Position numbers and translations under genes: made by a program
NCBI GenBank assembly: GCA_021781815.1
Contig: JAJXWB010000008.1
Coordinates: forward strand, 1 to 64,000
DNA: 64,000 bases
Direction of reading: 5' to 3'
DNA from: Pseudomonadota bacterium
GTDB taxonomy: Bacteria > Pseudomonadota > Alphaproteobacteria > Rhizobiales > Beijerinckiaceae
Notes under the pieces: model-generated
The model's database searches: none
The model's input: the letters and a program-made list of their open reading frames with translations, nothing else
Told to the model about the DNA's origin: nothing
In this document: positions 34,561-42,897 of the stretch, piece after piece
How the letters are laid out: every line of letters begins with the position of its first letter
Position numbering within the stretch: position 1 is the stretch's first letter

Positions 34561-34974
34561 TCAGACCGGCGGCGCGCCCTGCGGCCGCGCCTTCGCGTCA
34601 CGGCCCGCATTGACGAACCCGTTGACCAGCGCCACAAGTCCGAGCGCTGCGGACGGGAGACTCGCCCAGTAACGCGCCGGGGACGCCAGCGGTTCAGCAG
34701 CGCCGCGCATGGCTTCGAACGACAGGTAGTACAGGCCGCGCGTTGCCCCCATGAAGGCGTCGGCGCAGAACATGAGACCAGCAGCCACGAGAAAAACGTT
34801 CGAGGCTCGACGCCCCGAGAAAGCGGCGGCGACGCCCCAGATCGCGGCCGCCGCATGGACTGCGCCCGTATCCGCGTTGAGCCGCAGCGCGGGCGCGCCG
34901 ACCGCGAAATCGAATGCCGAAAGCAGCGCAAGGACGATTGCGAGACCGAGGGTGATTTTTCGCGAGCCTTGCAT
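34561..34974 (-). CDS. Small integral membrane protein of unknown function
   Basis: A 137-residue protein with about four predicted membrane helices: residues about 7-27 (ITLGLAIVLALLSAFDFAVG), 40-55, 59-78 and 101-122. The C-terminus is short and basic and ends RPQGAPPV. I do not recognise the family with confidence. It is convergent with the NicO gene (62 bases between stops) and divergent from the SDR gene. The ATG at 34974 has no clear ribosome site. Confidence 0.6.
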   Translation of the reverse strand: MQGSRKITLGLAIVLALLSAFDFAVGAPALRLNADTGAVHAAAAIWGVAAAFSGRRASNVFLVAAGLMFCADAFMGATRGLYYLSFEAMRGAAEPLASPARYWASLPSAALGLVALVNGFVNAGRDAKARPQGAPPV

Positions 34975-35096
34975 CGTACTTCCCCATCGCCCCGAACGAA
35001 TTGCGCCTTGCGCGCCTTCTAGGTAGACACGCGGGACGAGGAAATCAAAGAGCGCGGCTGCGTCACAAGGTCCGCGCCCGAAAACGGGAGAGCCGC

Positions 35097-35894
35097 GTGA
35101 ACGATCTGTCTGCGATGCGAGCCGGGCATCTGTTCGACCTGACGGGCGAGGTGGCGCTCGTGACCGGGGCCTCGTCGGGCCTCGGGCGTCGGTTCGCCCG
35201 CGTGCTCGCGGCCAACGGCGCGAAACTGGCGCTCGTCGCCCGCCGCAAGGAGCGGCTGGAGCAACTGGCGGACGAGATCGCGGTCGCTGGCGGCCACGCG
35301 ATCGCTCTCGAAGCAGACGTCGTCGACGACGAGGCCATGAAGCGCGCGTTCGACTCGGCGGAGCGGGATCTCGGCGTGGTGACGATCTGCGTCAACAACG
35401 CCGGCGTCTCGCGCGCGTCAAGGCTGACCGACGCCGACGCCAAGGGCTGGCGCGAGACCATGGCCATCAATCTCGATTCGGTCTGGTCGGTCGGCGTCAT
35501 GGCGGCGCAGCGCATGTCCGCGGGCGGCAGAAAGGGATCGATCATCAACATGGCGTCGATCCTGTCCTATGGCGTCGGCCGCAGCAACGGCGCCTATGCC
35601 GTGTCGAAGGCGGGCGTCATGCAGCTCACCAAGGCGATGGGGTTCGAATTCGCGCGCCTGGGCGTGCGCGCCAATGCGATTGCGCCCGGCTATTTCTCGA
35701 CGGAGATGAATGCCGACTGGCTCGCCGGCGGCGGCGCGGAAATGGCAAGGTCGATCCCGATGCGCCGCTTCGGCGCGGAAGGCGAACTCGACGGCGTCCT
35801 GCTGCTGCTGGCCGCGCCGAAGGCGGGATCCTACATCACCGGCGCGACCTATCTGGTCGACGGCGGCCACACGTTGCAGGTCGCGGGAGTATAG
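35097..35894 (+). CDS. SDR-family oxidoreductase
   Basis: A 265-residue classical short-chain dehydrogenase: TGASSGLG nucleotide motif (residues about 24-31), Arg-Arg-Lys after the second strand (ALVARRKERL), which favours NADP(H), NNAG, an active-site serine in MASILSYG and the Tyr-Lys pair in YAVSKAG. The C-terminal TYLVDGGHTLQVAGV is usual for these enzymes. The GTG at 35097 is chosen because GGGAG lies just upstream; an ATG six codons later is possible. No pathway context is visible, since the neighbours are unrelated. Confidence 0.86.
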   Translation: MNDLSAMRAGHLFDLTGEVALVTGASSGLGRRFARVLAANGAKLALVARRKERLEQLADEIAVAGGHAIALEADVVDDEAMKRAFDSAERDLGVVTICVNNAGVSRASRLTDADAKGWRETMAINLDSVWSVGVMAAQRMSAGGRKGSIINMASILSYGVGRSNGAYAVSKAGVMQLTKAMGFEFARLGVRANAIAPGYFSTEMNADWLAGGGAEMARSIPMRRFGAEGELDGVLLLLAAPKAGSYITGATYLVDGGHTLQVAGV

Positions 35895-35923
35895 CCGCAA
35901 CGACCCCACGGGGCCGTTGCGGC
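35894..35923. terminator. Hairpin between convergent SDR and His-rich genes
   Basis: GCCGCAACGACCCC (35894-35907) pairs with GGGGCCGTTGCGGC (35910-35923), a 14-base-pair stem with one mismatch. The first base is the last base of the SDR stop codon. No T run follows, so it may act as a Rho-type or mRNA-stability hairpin. Confidence 0.6.
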
Positions 35924-35940
35924 GCGATCGGTCGAGCGGT

Positions 35941-36183
35941 TCAGGCTGCCTCGTCGTCCATTTCCCCGGCATTCGCGGCATGATGCTCGGCATGCGCTTT
36001 TGCCGCTTCGTTGGCGTGGTGATCGGCATGCGCGAGATGGGCATGCGCGAGATGCGCGTGATGGCCGGCATGTTCGGGCTCGCCATCATGGTGATGGGCG
36101 GCCGCATTGCGATGATGTTCGGCTGCTTTTTCCAGATGCGAGGCGGCGTGTTCGTGATGTTCGGCGGCGCGAATCGTAGGCAT
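35941..36183 (-). CDS. Histidine/alanine-rich small protein
   Basis: An 80-residue protein in which I count 21 histidines, mostly as HH pairs spaced along what looks like one long amphipathic helix (for example AAEHHEHAASHLEKAAEHH). The rest is mainly Ala and Glu, with an acidic end EMDDEAA. It has no signal peptide. Similar His-rich helices occur widely in alphaproteobacteria without known function; metal buffering is plausible from composition. GGAG lies seven bases before the ATG at 36183, which supports real translation. Confidence 0.75.
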   Translation of the reverse strand: MPTIRAAEHHEHAASHLEKAAEHHRNAAAHHHDGEPEHAGHHAHLAHAHLAHADHHANEAAKAHAEHHAANAGEMDDEAA

Positions 36184-36285
36184 TGATCGTCTCCACGGGT
36201 CCCGGAGCGCGCAAAACCGCGCGCGCCGCTGGATAGTCCCCTGACGTGACGCGGCGACGAACGATTTGCTTCGGGCGCGCGACGC

Positions 36286-37872
36286 TCAGAGACCTTCGGC
36301 GCCGCCATCCGATCGCGGGTCATGCGCCGCCTCGACATGGCGGTCGACATGCCGGATCACGCCGCCGGCGTGGCCGAAGGAATCCTCGTAAGGTGCGGCG
36401 CTCATCTCGACGCCATGCCCGGCCGCCTTCATGCGCGCGACCAGCGAGGGTTCGAACCGGTTCTCCATTTTCAGGGTCGCCGACGTCGCCTTCCAGGTCT
36501 TGTCATAACGGAAACGAGGGGCGTCGATGGCGTCGGCCAGGCCGGCGCCAAACAGAAATCGCGTGAGAACCTGCGCCTGGAATTGCGGCTGTCCGTCGCC
36601 GCCCATCGACCCATAGGACAGCACGCGCCCGTCGTCGAAGACGCAGAGCGGCGGGTTGAGCGTGTGCATCGGGCGCTTGCCCGGCGCGAGCGCATTGACG
36701 CTGGCCGGGTCGAGCGAGAACGAGACGCCGCGATTCTGCAGGAGCGCGCCGGTGGCCGGCAGCACACAGCCGGAGCCGTATTCCCAGAAGATCGACTGAA
36801 TGTAAGAGACCGCAAATCCAGAGGCGTCGATTGCGCCCATCCAGACCGTATCGCCGTCTCCCGGCGGCAACGGCCAGGGCGCAGCGCGCTTCATGTCGAT
36901 CGCGCCGGCCGCCCCGGCCAGAAACTTCGGCGCGAGGTAGCCCGCAACGTCCTCGCGGACATGATCGAAATCGACGCATACGTTGTTGCGAATCGCCAGC
37001 GCCCGCTTCGACGCTTCGACCAGCCCGTGCATGTGATCGAAACTTTCCGGGCGACCCACGCCGAGGCGCTCGAATAGGCCCAGCGTGACGAGCGAGGCGA
37101 GGCCCGCCGTCGGCGGCGGCGCATTATAGAGCGTGCGGCCCGGCAATTGCAGAGACAGCGGCGCGCGCATGACGGCGCGGTAGCGCGCCAGATCCTCGCG
37201 CGCTAGCGGCGCGCCGATCCGCGCAAGATCGGCTGCGATCTCGCGGCCAACGTCGCCCCGGTAGAAATCGTCGAGCCCGGCCTCCGCCAGATGCGCGAGC
37301 GTGGCGCCGAGTCTTTCCGCACGCCGCAGCGTCCCTTGCGTAGGAATTTTCCCGTCGACCAGAAATGTTTCGGCGAACCCGGGCGCGGCGACGAGCGCCT
37401 CCCTCTCGCGATGGCTGTAACGGGCTTCCGACGCGGATTGCATATACCCGCCGCGCGCGAGCGCCACCGCCTCGTGCAGCAGCGTGGAAAGCGGCAGACG
37501 GCCACCACAGGCCTGCGCCAGTTCGTGCGCGAGAGCCCAGCCGCCGACCGCGCCGGGCACGGTGAGAGCGGCCAGCGGCCCGCGCCGCGGAATGTAGCGG
37601 TGGCCCTGTTCGCGGTAGAATCCGATTGTCGCCCTGGCGCCAGCGAAGCCGCATGCTTCGATGTAGCGCACTCGACCGCCCGGTTCGCGAACCAGCCAGA
37701 AGGCGTCGCCGCCGATCGAATTCATGTGCGGATAGACGACGGCGATCGCCGCGGCCATGGCGAGCATCGCCTCGATGGCGTTGCCGCCCTCCGCAAGAAT
37801 GGCCTTTCCGGCGCGCGCGGCGGCCAAATGCGGAGCAGCGACGGCGGCGCGTGAGAACTCGGGCGTTTCCAT
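36286..37872 (-). CDS. Gamma-glutamyltransferase family protein
   Basis: A 528-residue Ntn-hydrolase precursor that should self-cleave before Thr342 (in GDGDTVWMGAIDASG), giving a large and a small subunit. N-terminal family blocks are AARAGKAILAEGGNAIEA and MNSIGGDAFWLV; GGDGQPQFQAQVL and PMHTLNPPL lie in the small subunit. The Thr is followed by Val-Trp rather than the Thr-His of classic enzymes, as in the YwrD/acylase-like branch, so hydrolysis of another gamma-glutamyl or acyl-amide compound is possible. I see no signal peptide, which suggests a cytoplasmic enzyme. It is 63 bases downstream of the transglutaminase/alpha-E/ATP-grasp operon on the same strand. Confidence 0.88.
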   Translation of the reverse strand: METPEFSRAAVAAPHLAAARAGKAILAEGGNAIEAMLAMAAAIAVVYPHMNSIGGDAFWLVREPGGRVRYIEACGFAGARATIGFYREQGHRYIPRRGPLAALTVPGAVGGWALAHELAQACGGRLPLSTLLHEAVALARGGYMQSASEARYSHREREALVAAPGFAETFLVDGKIPTQGTLRRAERLGATLAHLAEAGLDDFYRGDVGREIAADLARIGAPLAREDLARYRAVMRAPLSLQLPGRTLYNAPPPTAGLASLVTLGLFERLGVGRPESFDHMHGLVEASKRALAIRNNVCVDFDHVREDVAGYLAPKFLAGAAGAIDMKRAAPWPLPPGDGDTVWMGAIDASGFAVSYIQSIFWEYGSGCVLPATGALLQNRGVSFSLDPASVNALAPGKRPMHTLNPPLCVFDDGRVLSYGSMGGDGQPQFQAQVLTRFLFGAGLADAIDAPRFRYDKTWKATSATLKMENRFEPSLVARMKAAGHGVEMSAAPYEDSFGHAGGVIRHVDRHVEAAHDPRSDGGAEGL

Positions 37873-37935
37873 CCGCTCAGGTTGCAGAACGCCGCGCGTC
37901 GGTCAATCGTCGTCCGATGTCGCCCGCGACGGCGG

Positions 37936-38751
37936 TCAGGACTGCCTCTGGTTCGTCGACTGCGTCTGCTTCACGCTTATGCTGATCGTGCGCAGCCCAT
38001 GTGCGAGCGGCGACGCGCGCAGCGGCGCGCAGCCGAGACAATCGAGGGCGCAGGCGACGCGCACGTGGCCGTCGTGCATGCACAGGCAGATCGTCGGATC
38101 GAAGCCTATCCAGCCGAGTCCGTCGACGTAGACCTCGGCCCAAGCATGCGCGCCAGCTTCGGCGCCCGGCTCCTCGGGCGCGAGGTAACCGCTGACGCAG
38201 CGTGCGGGAATTCCGACCGTGCGCGCGGCGGCGACGAACACATGCGCGAAATCCTCCGCGCCGCCCGCCCCGCGTTCGAACGCCTGCGCCGCCGTCGCAA
38301 TCGCTTCCTGCGGCGCGAGCGTCATCGATTCGTGCAGAGCTCGCATCAGGAAATGCGGGCGATCAAGGTCCGTCTTGGCGCCCTTGACCGTTGCGCGCGC
38401 GAAATCGCGGATCTCCACATCGGCGAATGTATGCTCGGTGTCGCGCAGGAACACATCAGCAGGAAACCGCTCCACCTCGCCGCGCAGAACGCCGGATGTA
38501 TCGAACGTATCGACTTCGCCACGCACCAGCACCGTCAGCGTCTCGACTGCGCCCTCGCAATCGAGAGTCTGCACGAAATTGCCAAAGGCGTCGCGCGCTT
38601 CCCTGATCCCGCAGTCCAGATTGACGTCGATATTCCAGGCGGCGATGTGCTGGCTTTCGCAGTCTTTCGGCCGCAACCGCAGGAGCTGGATGACAGACCG
38701 CGCGGGCGGCGCAAATTCCTGATGGATTTCGTGACGAATGCTGATCCGCAT
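37936..38751 (-). CDS. Transglutaminase-like protein lacking the catalytic cysteine
   Basis: A 271-residue protein of the bacterial transglutaminase-like family. The N-terminal part (RISIRHEIHQEF, QLLRLRP) is the beta-rich domain and the core holds EDFAHVFVAAARTVGIPAR, then HAWAEVYVDGLGWIGFDPT with the His and Asp of the triad. The position of the catalytic Cys, usually GVCQDFAH, reads GGAEDFAH here: the codon is GCG (Ala). A Cys further on (PARCVSGY) is at a different site. So it is probably not an active thiol enzyme of the usual type. The start lies five bases after the stop of the alpha-E gene. Confidence 0.85.
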   Translation of the reverse strand: MRISIRHEIHQEFAPPARSVIQLLRLRPKDCESQHIAAWNIDVNLDCGIREARDAFGNFVQTLDCEGAVETLTVLVRGEVDTFDTSGVLRGEVERFPADVFLRDTEHTFADVEIRDFARATVKGAKTDLDRPHFLMRALHESMTLAPQEAIATAAQAFERGAGGAEDFAHVFVAAARTVGIPARCVSGYLAPEEPGAEAGAHAWAEVYVDGLGWIGFDPTICLCMHDGHVRVACALDCLGCAPLRASPLAHGLRTISISVKQTQSTNQRQS

Positions 38752-38756
38752 GAATC

Positions 38757-39716
38757 TCAGTGCACCAGATATTGCTCGGCCATGATGGTTCCGAGCCGAT
38801 CGTTGTCGTCGATGAACGTTTCGATGAATTCGTGAAGGCCGCTCTGGAAAATGGACCTTAGGTCGGCCGCCTGCAGCTTCGACAGCGTCGCGCGGGCATG
38901 CCGCTGCGCCGCGCCCTGCCGCCCATAGAGCCTGCTGAGAAGATCGAGCCAGCGCACGATGTTTTCGTAACAGGAGACGAGCGAACGCGGCATGTCTGGC
39001 TTGAGAATCAGCAGATCTGCGACCAGCCAGGGCTTGATGCTCTGCCGGTAGACCCAGTGATAGGCGGTATGCGCCGACACCGCGCGCAGGATCGCGGTCC
39101 ACTGGAAATAGTCGAGCGAGCCGCCGACGGCTTCGCTTTCCGGCAGCAGCACATGGTATTTCACGTCAAGCAGGCGCGCGGTGTTGTCGGCGCGCTCCAC
39201 GAAATGACCGAGACGCATGAAATAGAAAGCATCGTTGCGTAGCATCATGCGGTAGGCCGACCCGTCGACGTCGAGCGCCATTTTCTTGACGATTGCAAGA
39301 AGGCGCCCGAGTTCGTCGCGATCGAGCCGTTTGCCCGCCGTGCGGGCGCGCTCGAATTTCGTAAGTTCGAGCCAGGCGCCGTTGATCGCCTCCCATGTCT
39401 CGACAGTGAGCGCGGTGCGCACCGCGCGCGCGTTGCGCCGCGCTGCCTCGACGCAATTGTGGATCGACGACGGATTGTCCGCATCGAACACGAGGAAGGA
39501 CACGACGCTGCTCTCGTTCGGCTCCGCGCCGACCGCGCCGAATCGTTTGAGCCCCCCCGTCGAGATAAGCGCGCTCTCCCATTCGTTCGTCTCTCCGCCA
39601 TAGGCGCGCGGCAACGCTGCGAGCCGCGACGAGGCCTCGATGATGCGGGCGACGTGATCGGCGCGCTCGACGTATCGTGCGAGCCAGTAGAGATTGTCGG
39701 CAGTGCGCGCGAGCAT
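38757..39716 (-). CDS. Alpha-E domain protein
   Basis: A 319-residue all-helical cytoplasmic protein of the alpha-E (DUF403) family. It begins MLARTADNLYWLARYVERADHVARI and later has FYFMRLGHFVERADNTARLLDVKYH, a repeat of the same helix, typical of the family. The C-terminus FIDDNDRLGTIMAEQYLV is also conserved. The molecular role is unknown. In many bacteria it is encoded between a circularly permuted ATP-grasp enzyme and a transglutaminase-like protein, exactly as here, 11 bases from the first and five from the second. Confidence 0.92.
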   Translation of the reverse strand: MLARTADNLYWLARYVERADHVARIIEASSRLAALPRAYGGETNEWESALISTGGLKRFGAVGAEPNESSVVSFLVFDADNPSSIHNCVEAARRNARAVRTALTVETWEAINGAWLELTKFERARTAGKRLDRDELGRLLAIVKKMALDVDGSAYRMMLRNDAFYFMRLGHFVERADNTARLLDVKYHVLLPESEAVGGSLDYFQWTAILRAVSAHTAYHWVYRQSIKPWLVADLLILKPDMPRSLVSCYENIVRWLDLLSRLYGRQGAAQRHARATLSKLQAADLRSIFQSGLHEFIETFIDDNDRLGTIMAEQYLVH

Positions 39717-39728
39717 CAGAACATCCCC

Positions 39729-41153
39729 TCACGCATCGTCGATCACCCACGTGTCCTTGGTGCCGCCGCCCTGACTCGAATTGACGACGAGCGAGCCCGC
39801 CTTCATCGCGACGCGTGTCAGCCCGCCCGGCGAAACAGTCATGCCGTTCGCCCCTGTCAGAACGAATGGTCTGAGATCCACGTGCCGCGGCGCGACGCCG
39901 GCTTCGACCGCGGTCGGACAGGTCGACAGCGACAGAGTCGGTTGCGCGATGAAATTGGCCGGATTGGCCTTCAGTTTGGCGCGGAATTCGGAAATCGCGT
40001 TCTTGCTCGCATGCGGTCCTATGAGCATGCCGTAACCGCCGGACCCGTTCACTTCCTTCACCACCAGCTCTGACAGATGGTCGAGAACATAGGTCAGCGC
40101 CTTCGGCTCGCGGCACCGCCAGGTCGGCACGTTCTTCAAGATCGGCTCCTCGCCCGCGTAAAACCGGATGATTTCGGGCATGTAGGTGTAGATCGCCTTG
40201 TCGTCGGACACGCCGGCGCCGACGGCGTTTGCGAGCGTGACGTTGCCGGCGTGGCAAGCGCCCATCAATCCAGGCGCCCCCAACACGGAATCCGGCCGGA
40301 ACGCGAGCGGATCGAGAAATTCGTCGTCGATGCGACGATAGATCACGTCGACGCGCTGCGGTCCAATCGTCGTGCGCATGTAGACGACATCGTCGCGCAC
40401 GAACAGGTCGCCGCCCTCCACCAGTTCGACGCCGAGCTTGTCGGCAAGAAACGAGTGTTCGTAATAGGCCGAGTTGAACTGGCCGGGCGTCAGCACGACG
40501 ACCGTCGGCTCGCCGCTGGTTGAATGTGGCGCGACCGAGCGCAACGTCGAGAGCAGACGGTCCGGATAATCGTCGATCGGGGCCACGCGATGTTCGGCGA
40601 ACAGATCGGGAAACAGCCGGATCATCGCCTCGCGGTTCTCCAGCATATAGGAAACGCCGGACGGCGTACGGGCGTTGTCCTCCAGCACATAGAAATCGGC
40701 GTCGTCGACGCGGATCACGTCGATGCCGGCAATATGCACCCAGACATCGTGCGGCGCGCGCCAGCCTGCCATTTCCGGACGGTAGCCTGCGTTGCGCAAC
40801 ACGAGTTCGGCCGGCACGATCCCGGCCCGTAGAATGGCCTGCTCGCCGTAGATATCGGTGAGGAACATGTTCAGAGCTTTCACGCGCTGAAACAGGCCCC
40901 GTTCGAGTTTCGTCCATTCCGAACGCGCAACCAGCCGCGGGATGATGTCGAACGGGATCAGCCGTTCGGCCGCGTCCTTGTCGCCATAGACGGCGAACGT
41001 GATGCCGATGCGCCGGAACAGAAGCTCGGCCTGGGCGCGGCGCGAGGCCAGCAGATCCGGCGGCGTCTCATCGAGAAAGCGCGCCAGCCGGCGGTAGACC
41101 TCGCGCGGGGTCGCCGCGCCGCCCATCTCGTCGAAGAAGCCAGTGTCGCCCAA
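39729..41153 (-). CDS. Circularly permuted ATP-grasp ligase-like protein
   Basis: A 474-residue protein of the circularly permuted type 2 ATP-grasp family. Characteristic blocks are MGGAATPREVYRRLARFL at the N-terminus, HVAGID-type VWVHIAGIDVIRVDDADFYVLEDNARTPSGVSYMLENR, ADKLGVELVEGGDLFV, MRTTIGPQRVDVIYRRIDDEFLDPL, VVKEVNGSGGYGMLIGP (a nucleotide-binding strand-loop) and SLVVNSSQGGGTKDTWV at the end. Such enzymes are predicted amide or peptide ligases, and the family is nearly always paired with alpha-E proteins. It is the first gene of the operon with alpha-E, the transglutaminase homologue and probably gamma-glutamyltransferase. Confidence 0.92.
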   Translation of the reverse strand: MGDTGFFDEMGGAATPREVYRRLARFLDETPPDLLASRRAQAELLFRRIGITFAVYGDKDAAERLIPFDIIPRLVARSEWTKLERGLFQRVKALNMFLTDIYGEQAILRAGIVPAELVLRNAGYRPEMAGWRAPHDVWVHIAGIDVIRVDDADFYVLEDNARTPSGVSYMLENREAMIRLFPDLFAEHRVAPIDDYPDRLLSTLRSVAPHSTSGEPTVVVLTPGQFNSAYYEHSFLADKLGVELVEGGDLFVRDDVVYMRTTIGPQRVDVIYRRIDDEFLDPLAFRPDSVLGAPGLMGACHAGNVTLANAVGAGVSDDKAIYTYMPEIIRFYAGEEPILKNVPTWRCREPKALTYVLDHLSELVVKEVNGSGGYGMLIGPHASKNAISEFRAKLKANPANFIAQPTLSLSTCPTAVEAGVAPRHVDLRPFVLTGANGMTVSPGGLTRVAMKAGSLVVNSSQGGGTKDTWVIDDA

Positions 41154-41517
41154 AATCCGTCTCGCGTTGTTGATCTATCGAACGCCTCGACTGGCTGGAA
41201 CGCAAGCCTCGTACCACAAGCACAACGTTTGATATTCAGCTCGACCTGGCGAACGCGCGGGCGCCGGCGCCCAGGTTTTGAGCGGCAGGATTCATCTCAC
41301 AGGCAAACCGCCGGCGACATAGGGAGAGGCCGCCTCTGCAGTTTAGCTCCAGCTCGTTAGGTCCATCTCGCCGGCGGACCGCAAGCGCGTCCTGCCGTCA
41401 GGGCGGGCCAGGCTCGCCTCCGCGCGGGCCGCAGTCGAGCTTTCGCTAGCCCTTGCCCGCGTCCAGCTCGCCCCTTCCCCCCGCGTCGCATTTACGATAT
41501 GGCACAACCGCAACGGA
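41154..41517. other. Non-coding region upstream of the purA leader
   Basis: About 360 bases between the divergent ATP-grasp and purA genes. I find no supported gene or RNA. It must contain promoters for both sides. The only clear structure is the terminator-like hairpin at its right end. Confidence 0.45.
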
Positions 41518-41546
41518 CCCCGGCCCTTGCGCCGGGGTTTTCTTTT
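41518..41546 (+). terminator. Intrinsic terminator inside the purA leader (possible attenuator)
   Basis: CCCCGGC (41518-41524) pairs with GCCGGGG (41531-41537), followed by TTTTCTTTT (41538-41546). It faces purA and ends only 24 bases before the purA ATG, with no plus-strand gene upstream for it to terminate within this window. It could be an attenuator or the end of an unrecognised small transcript. Confidence 0.75.
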
Positions 41547-41570
41547 GAATTCGAACAAAAGTCCGCAACA

Positions 41571-42866
41571 ATGGCGAACGTGGTCGTGGTCGGCGCACAG
41601 TGGGGCGACGAAGGCAAAGGCAAGATTGTTGACTGGCTGTCGGTCGAGGCCGACGTGGTCGTGCGTTTTCAGGGCGGGCACAACGCCGGCCATACGCTCG
41701 TTATAGACGGCAAGACCTACAAGCTCGCGCTGCTGCCCTCGGGCATCGTGCGGCCGGGCAAGCTCTCCGTCATCGGCAACGGCGTCGTCGTCGACCCGCA
41801 TCATCTCGTCGAGGAGATCGGCAAGCTGCGCGCGCAGGGCGTCGCGGTCACGCCCGACAATCTCAAGATCGCCGAGAATGCGCCGCTGATTCTGTCGCTG
41901 CACCGGGAACTCGACGGCCACCGCGAGGAAGCCGCGACCGAAGGCGTGAAGATCGGCACGACCAAGCGCGGCATCGGCCCCGCTTACGAGGACAAGGTCG
42001 GCCGCCGCGCCATTCGCGTGCAGGATCTGGCCGAACCCGACACGCTCGACGACAAGATCGCGCGGTTGCTCGCCCACCACAATCCGCTGCGCCGCGGGCT
42101 CGGCCTGCCTGAGCTCGACGCGCAGGCGATCCATGCCGAGCTTATGGCGGTCGCCGATCAGGTGCTGCCCTACATGGACGCGACGTGGGATCTGCTGTCG
42201 CAGGCCCGCCGCGCCGGCAAGCGTATCTTGTTCGAGGGCGCGCAGGGCGCGTTGCTCGACGTGGACCATGGCACCTATCCCTTTGTCACGTCCTCCAACA
42301 CGGTCGCCGCCAGCGCGGCCTCGGGATCAGGGGTGGGGCCACGCGCGATCGGCTATGTGCTCGGCATCGCCAAGGCCTATACGACTCGCGTCGGCGGCGG
42401 ACCGTTCCCGACCGAACTGTTTGACGAGATCGGCCAGATCATCGGCGACAAGGGGCACGAATACGGCGTCAACACCGGGCGTCGGCGGCGCTGCGGCTGG
42501 TTCGACGCGGTTCTGACCCGCCAGGTCGTGAAAACCTCCGGAATCGACGGCATCGCGTTGACCAAACTCGACATTCTCGACGGCTTCAAAGAGATCAAGG
42601 TCTGCACGCACTATCGCCTCGATGGTCAGATCATCGACCGGCTACCCGCCTCGCAGGCGGCGCAGGCGCGCGTCGAACCTGTCTACGAGTCGATCGAGGG
42701 TTGGGAAGGAACCACCGGCGGCGCACGCTCCTGGGCCGATCTGCCAGCGCAGGCGATCAAGTATGTGCGAAGGATCGAGGAACTGATCGAGGCGCCGGTC
42801 GCTTTGTTGTCCACCAGTCCGGAGCGGGACGATACAATTCTTGTCCACAATCCATTCCAGGATTGA
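41571..42866 (+). CDS. purA: Adenylosuccinate synthetase
   Basis: A 431-residue GTP-dependent enzyme that joins IMP and aspartate in AMP synthesis. The P-loop-like [11 protein letters not shown] lies at residues 8-18, with catalytic Asp13, and the FQGGHNAGH with its conserved His near residue 41. Later blocks are [38 protein letters not shown] and [13 protein letters not shown]. The length is standard. The ATG at 41571 is the usual start; the leader carries a terminator-like hairpin and only a weak ribosome site. The next gene starts 31 bases on and probably follows in the same transcript. Confidence 0.97.
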   Translation: MANVVVVGAQWGDEGKGKIVDWLSVEADVVVRFQGGHNAGHTLVIDGKTYKLALLPSGIVRPGKLSVIGNGVVVDPHHLVEEIGKLRAQGVAVTPDNLKIAENAPLILSLHRELDGHREEAATEGVKIGTTKRGIGPAYEDKVGRRAIRVQDLAEPDTLDDKIARLLAHHNPLRRGLGLPELDAQAIHAELMAVADQVLPYMDATWDLLSQARRAGKRILFEGAQGALLDVDHGTYPFVTSSNTVAASAASGSGVGPRAIGYVLGIAKAYTTRVGGGPFPTELFDEIGQIIGDKGHEYGVNTGRRRRCGWFDAVLTRQVVKTSGIDGIALTKLDILDGFKEIKVCTHYRLDGQIIDRLPASQAAQARVEPVYESIEGWEGTTGGARSWADLPAQAIKYVRRIEELIEAPVALLSTSPERDDTILVHNPFQD

Positions 42867-42897
42867 CGCGACCAACCGGGAATGGTGTTAACGCGCG

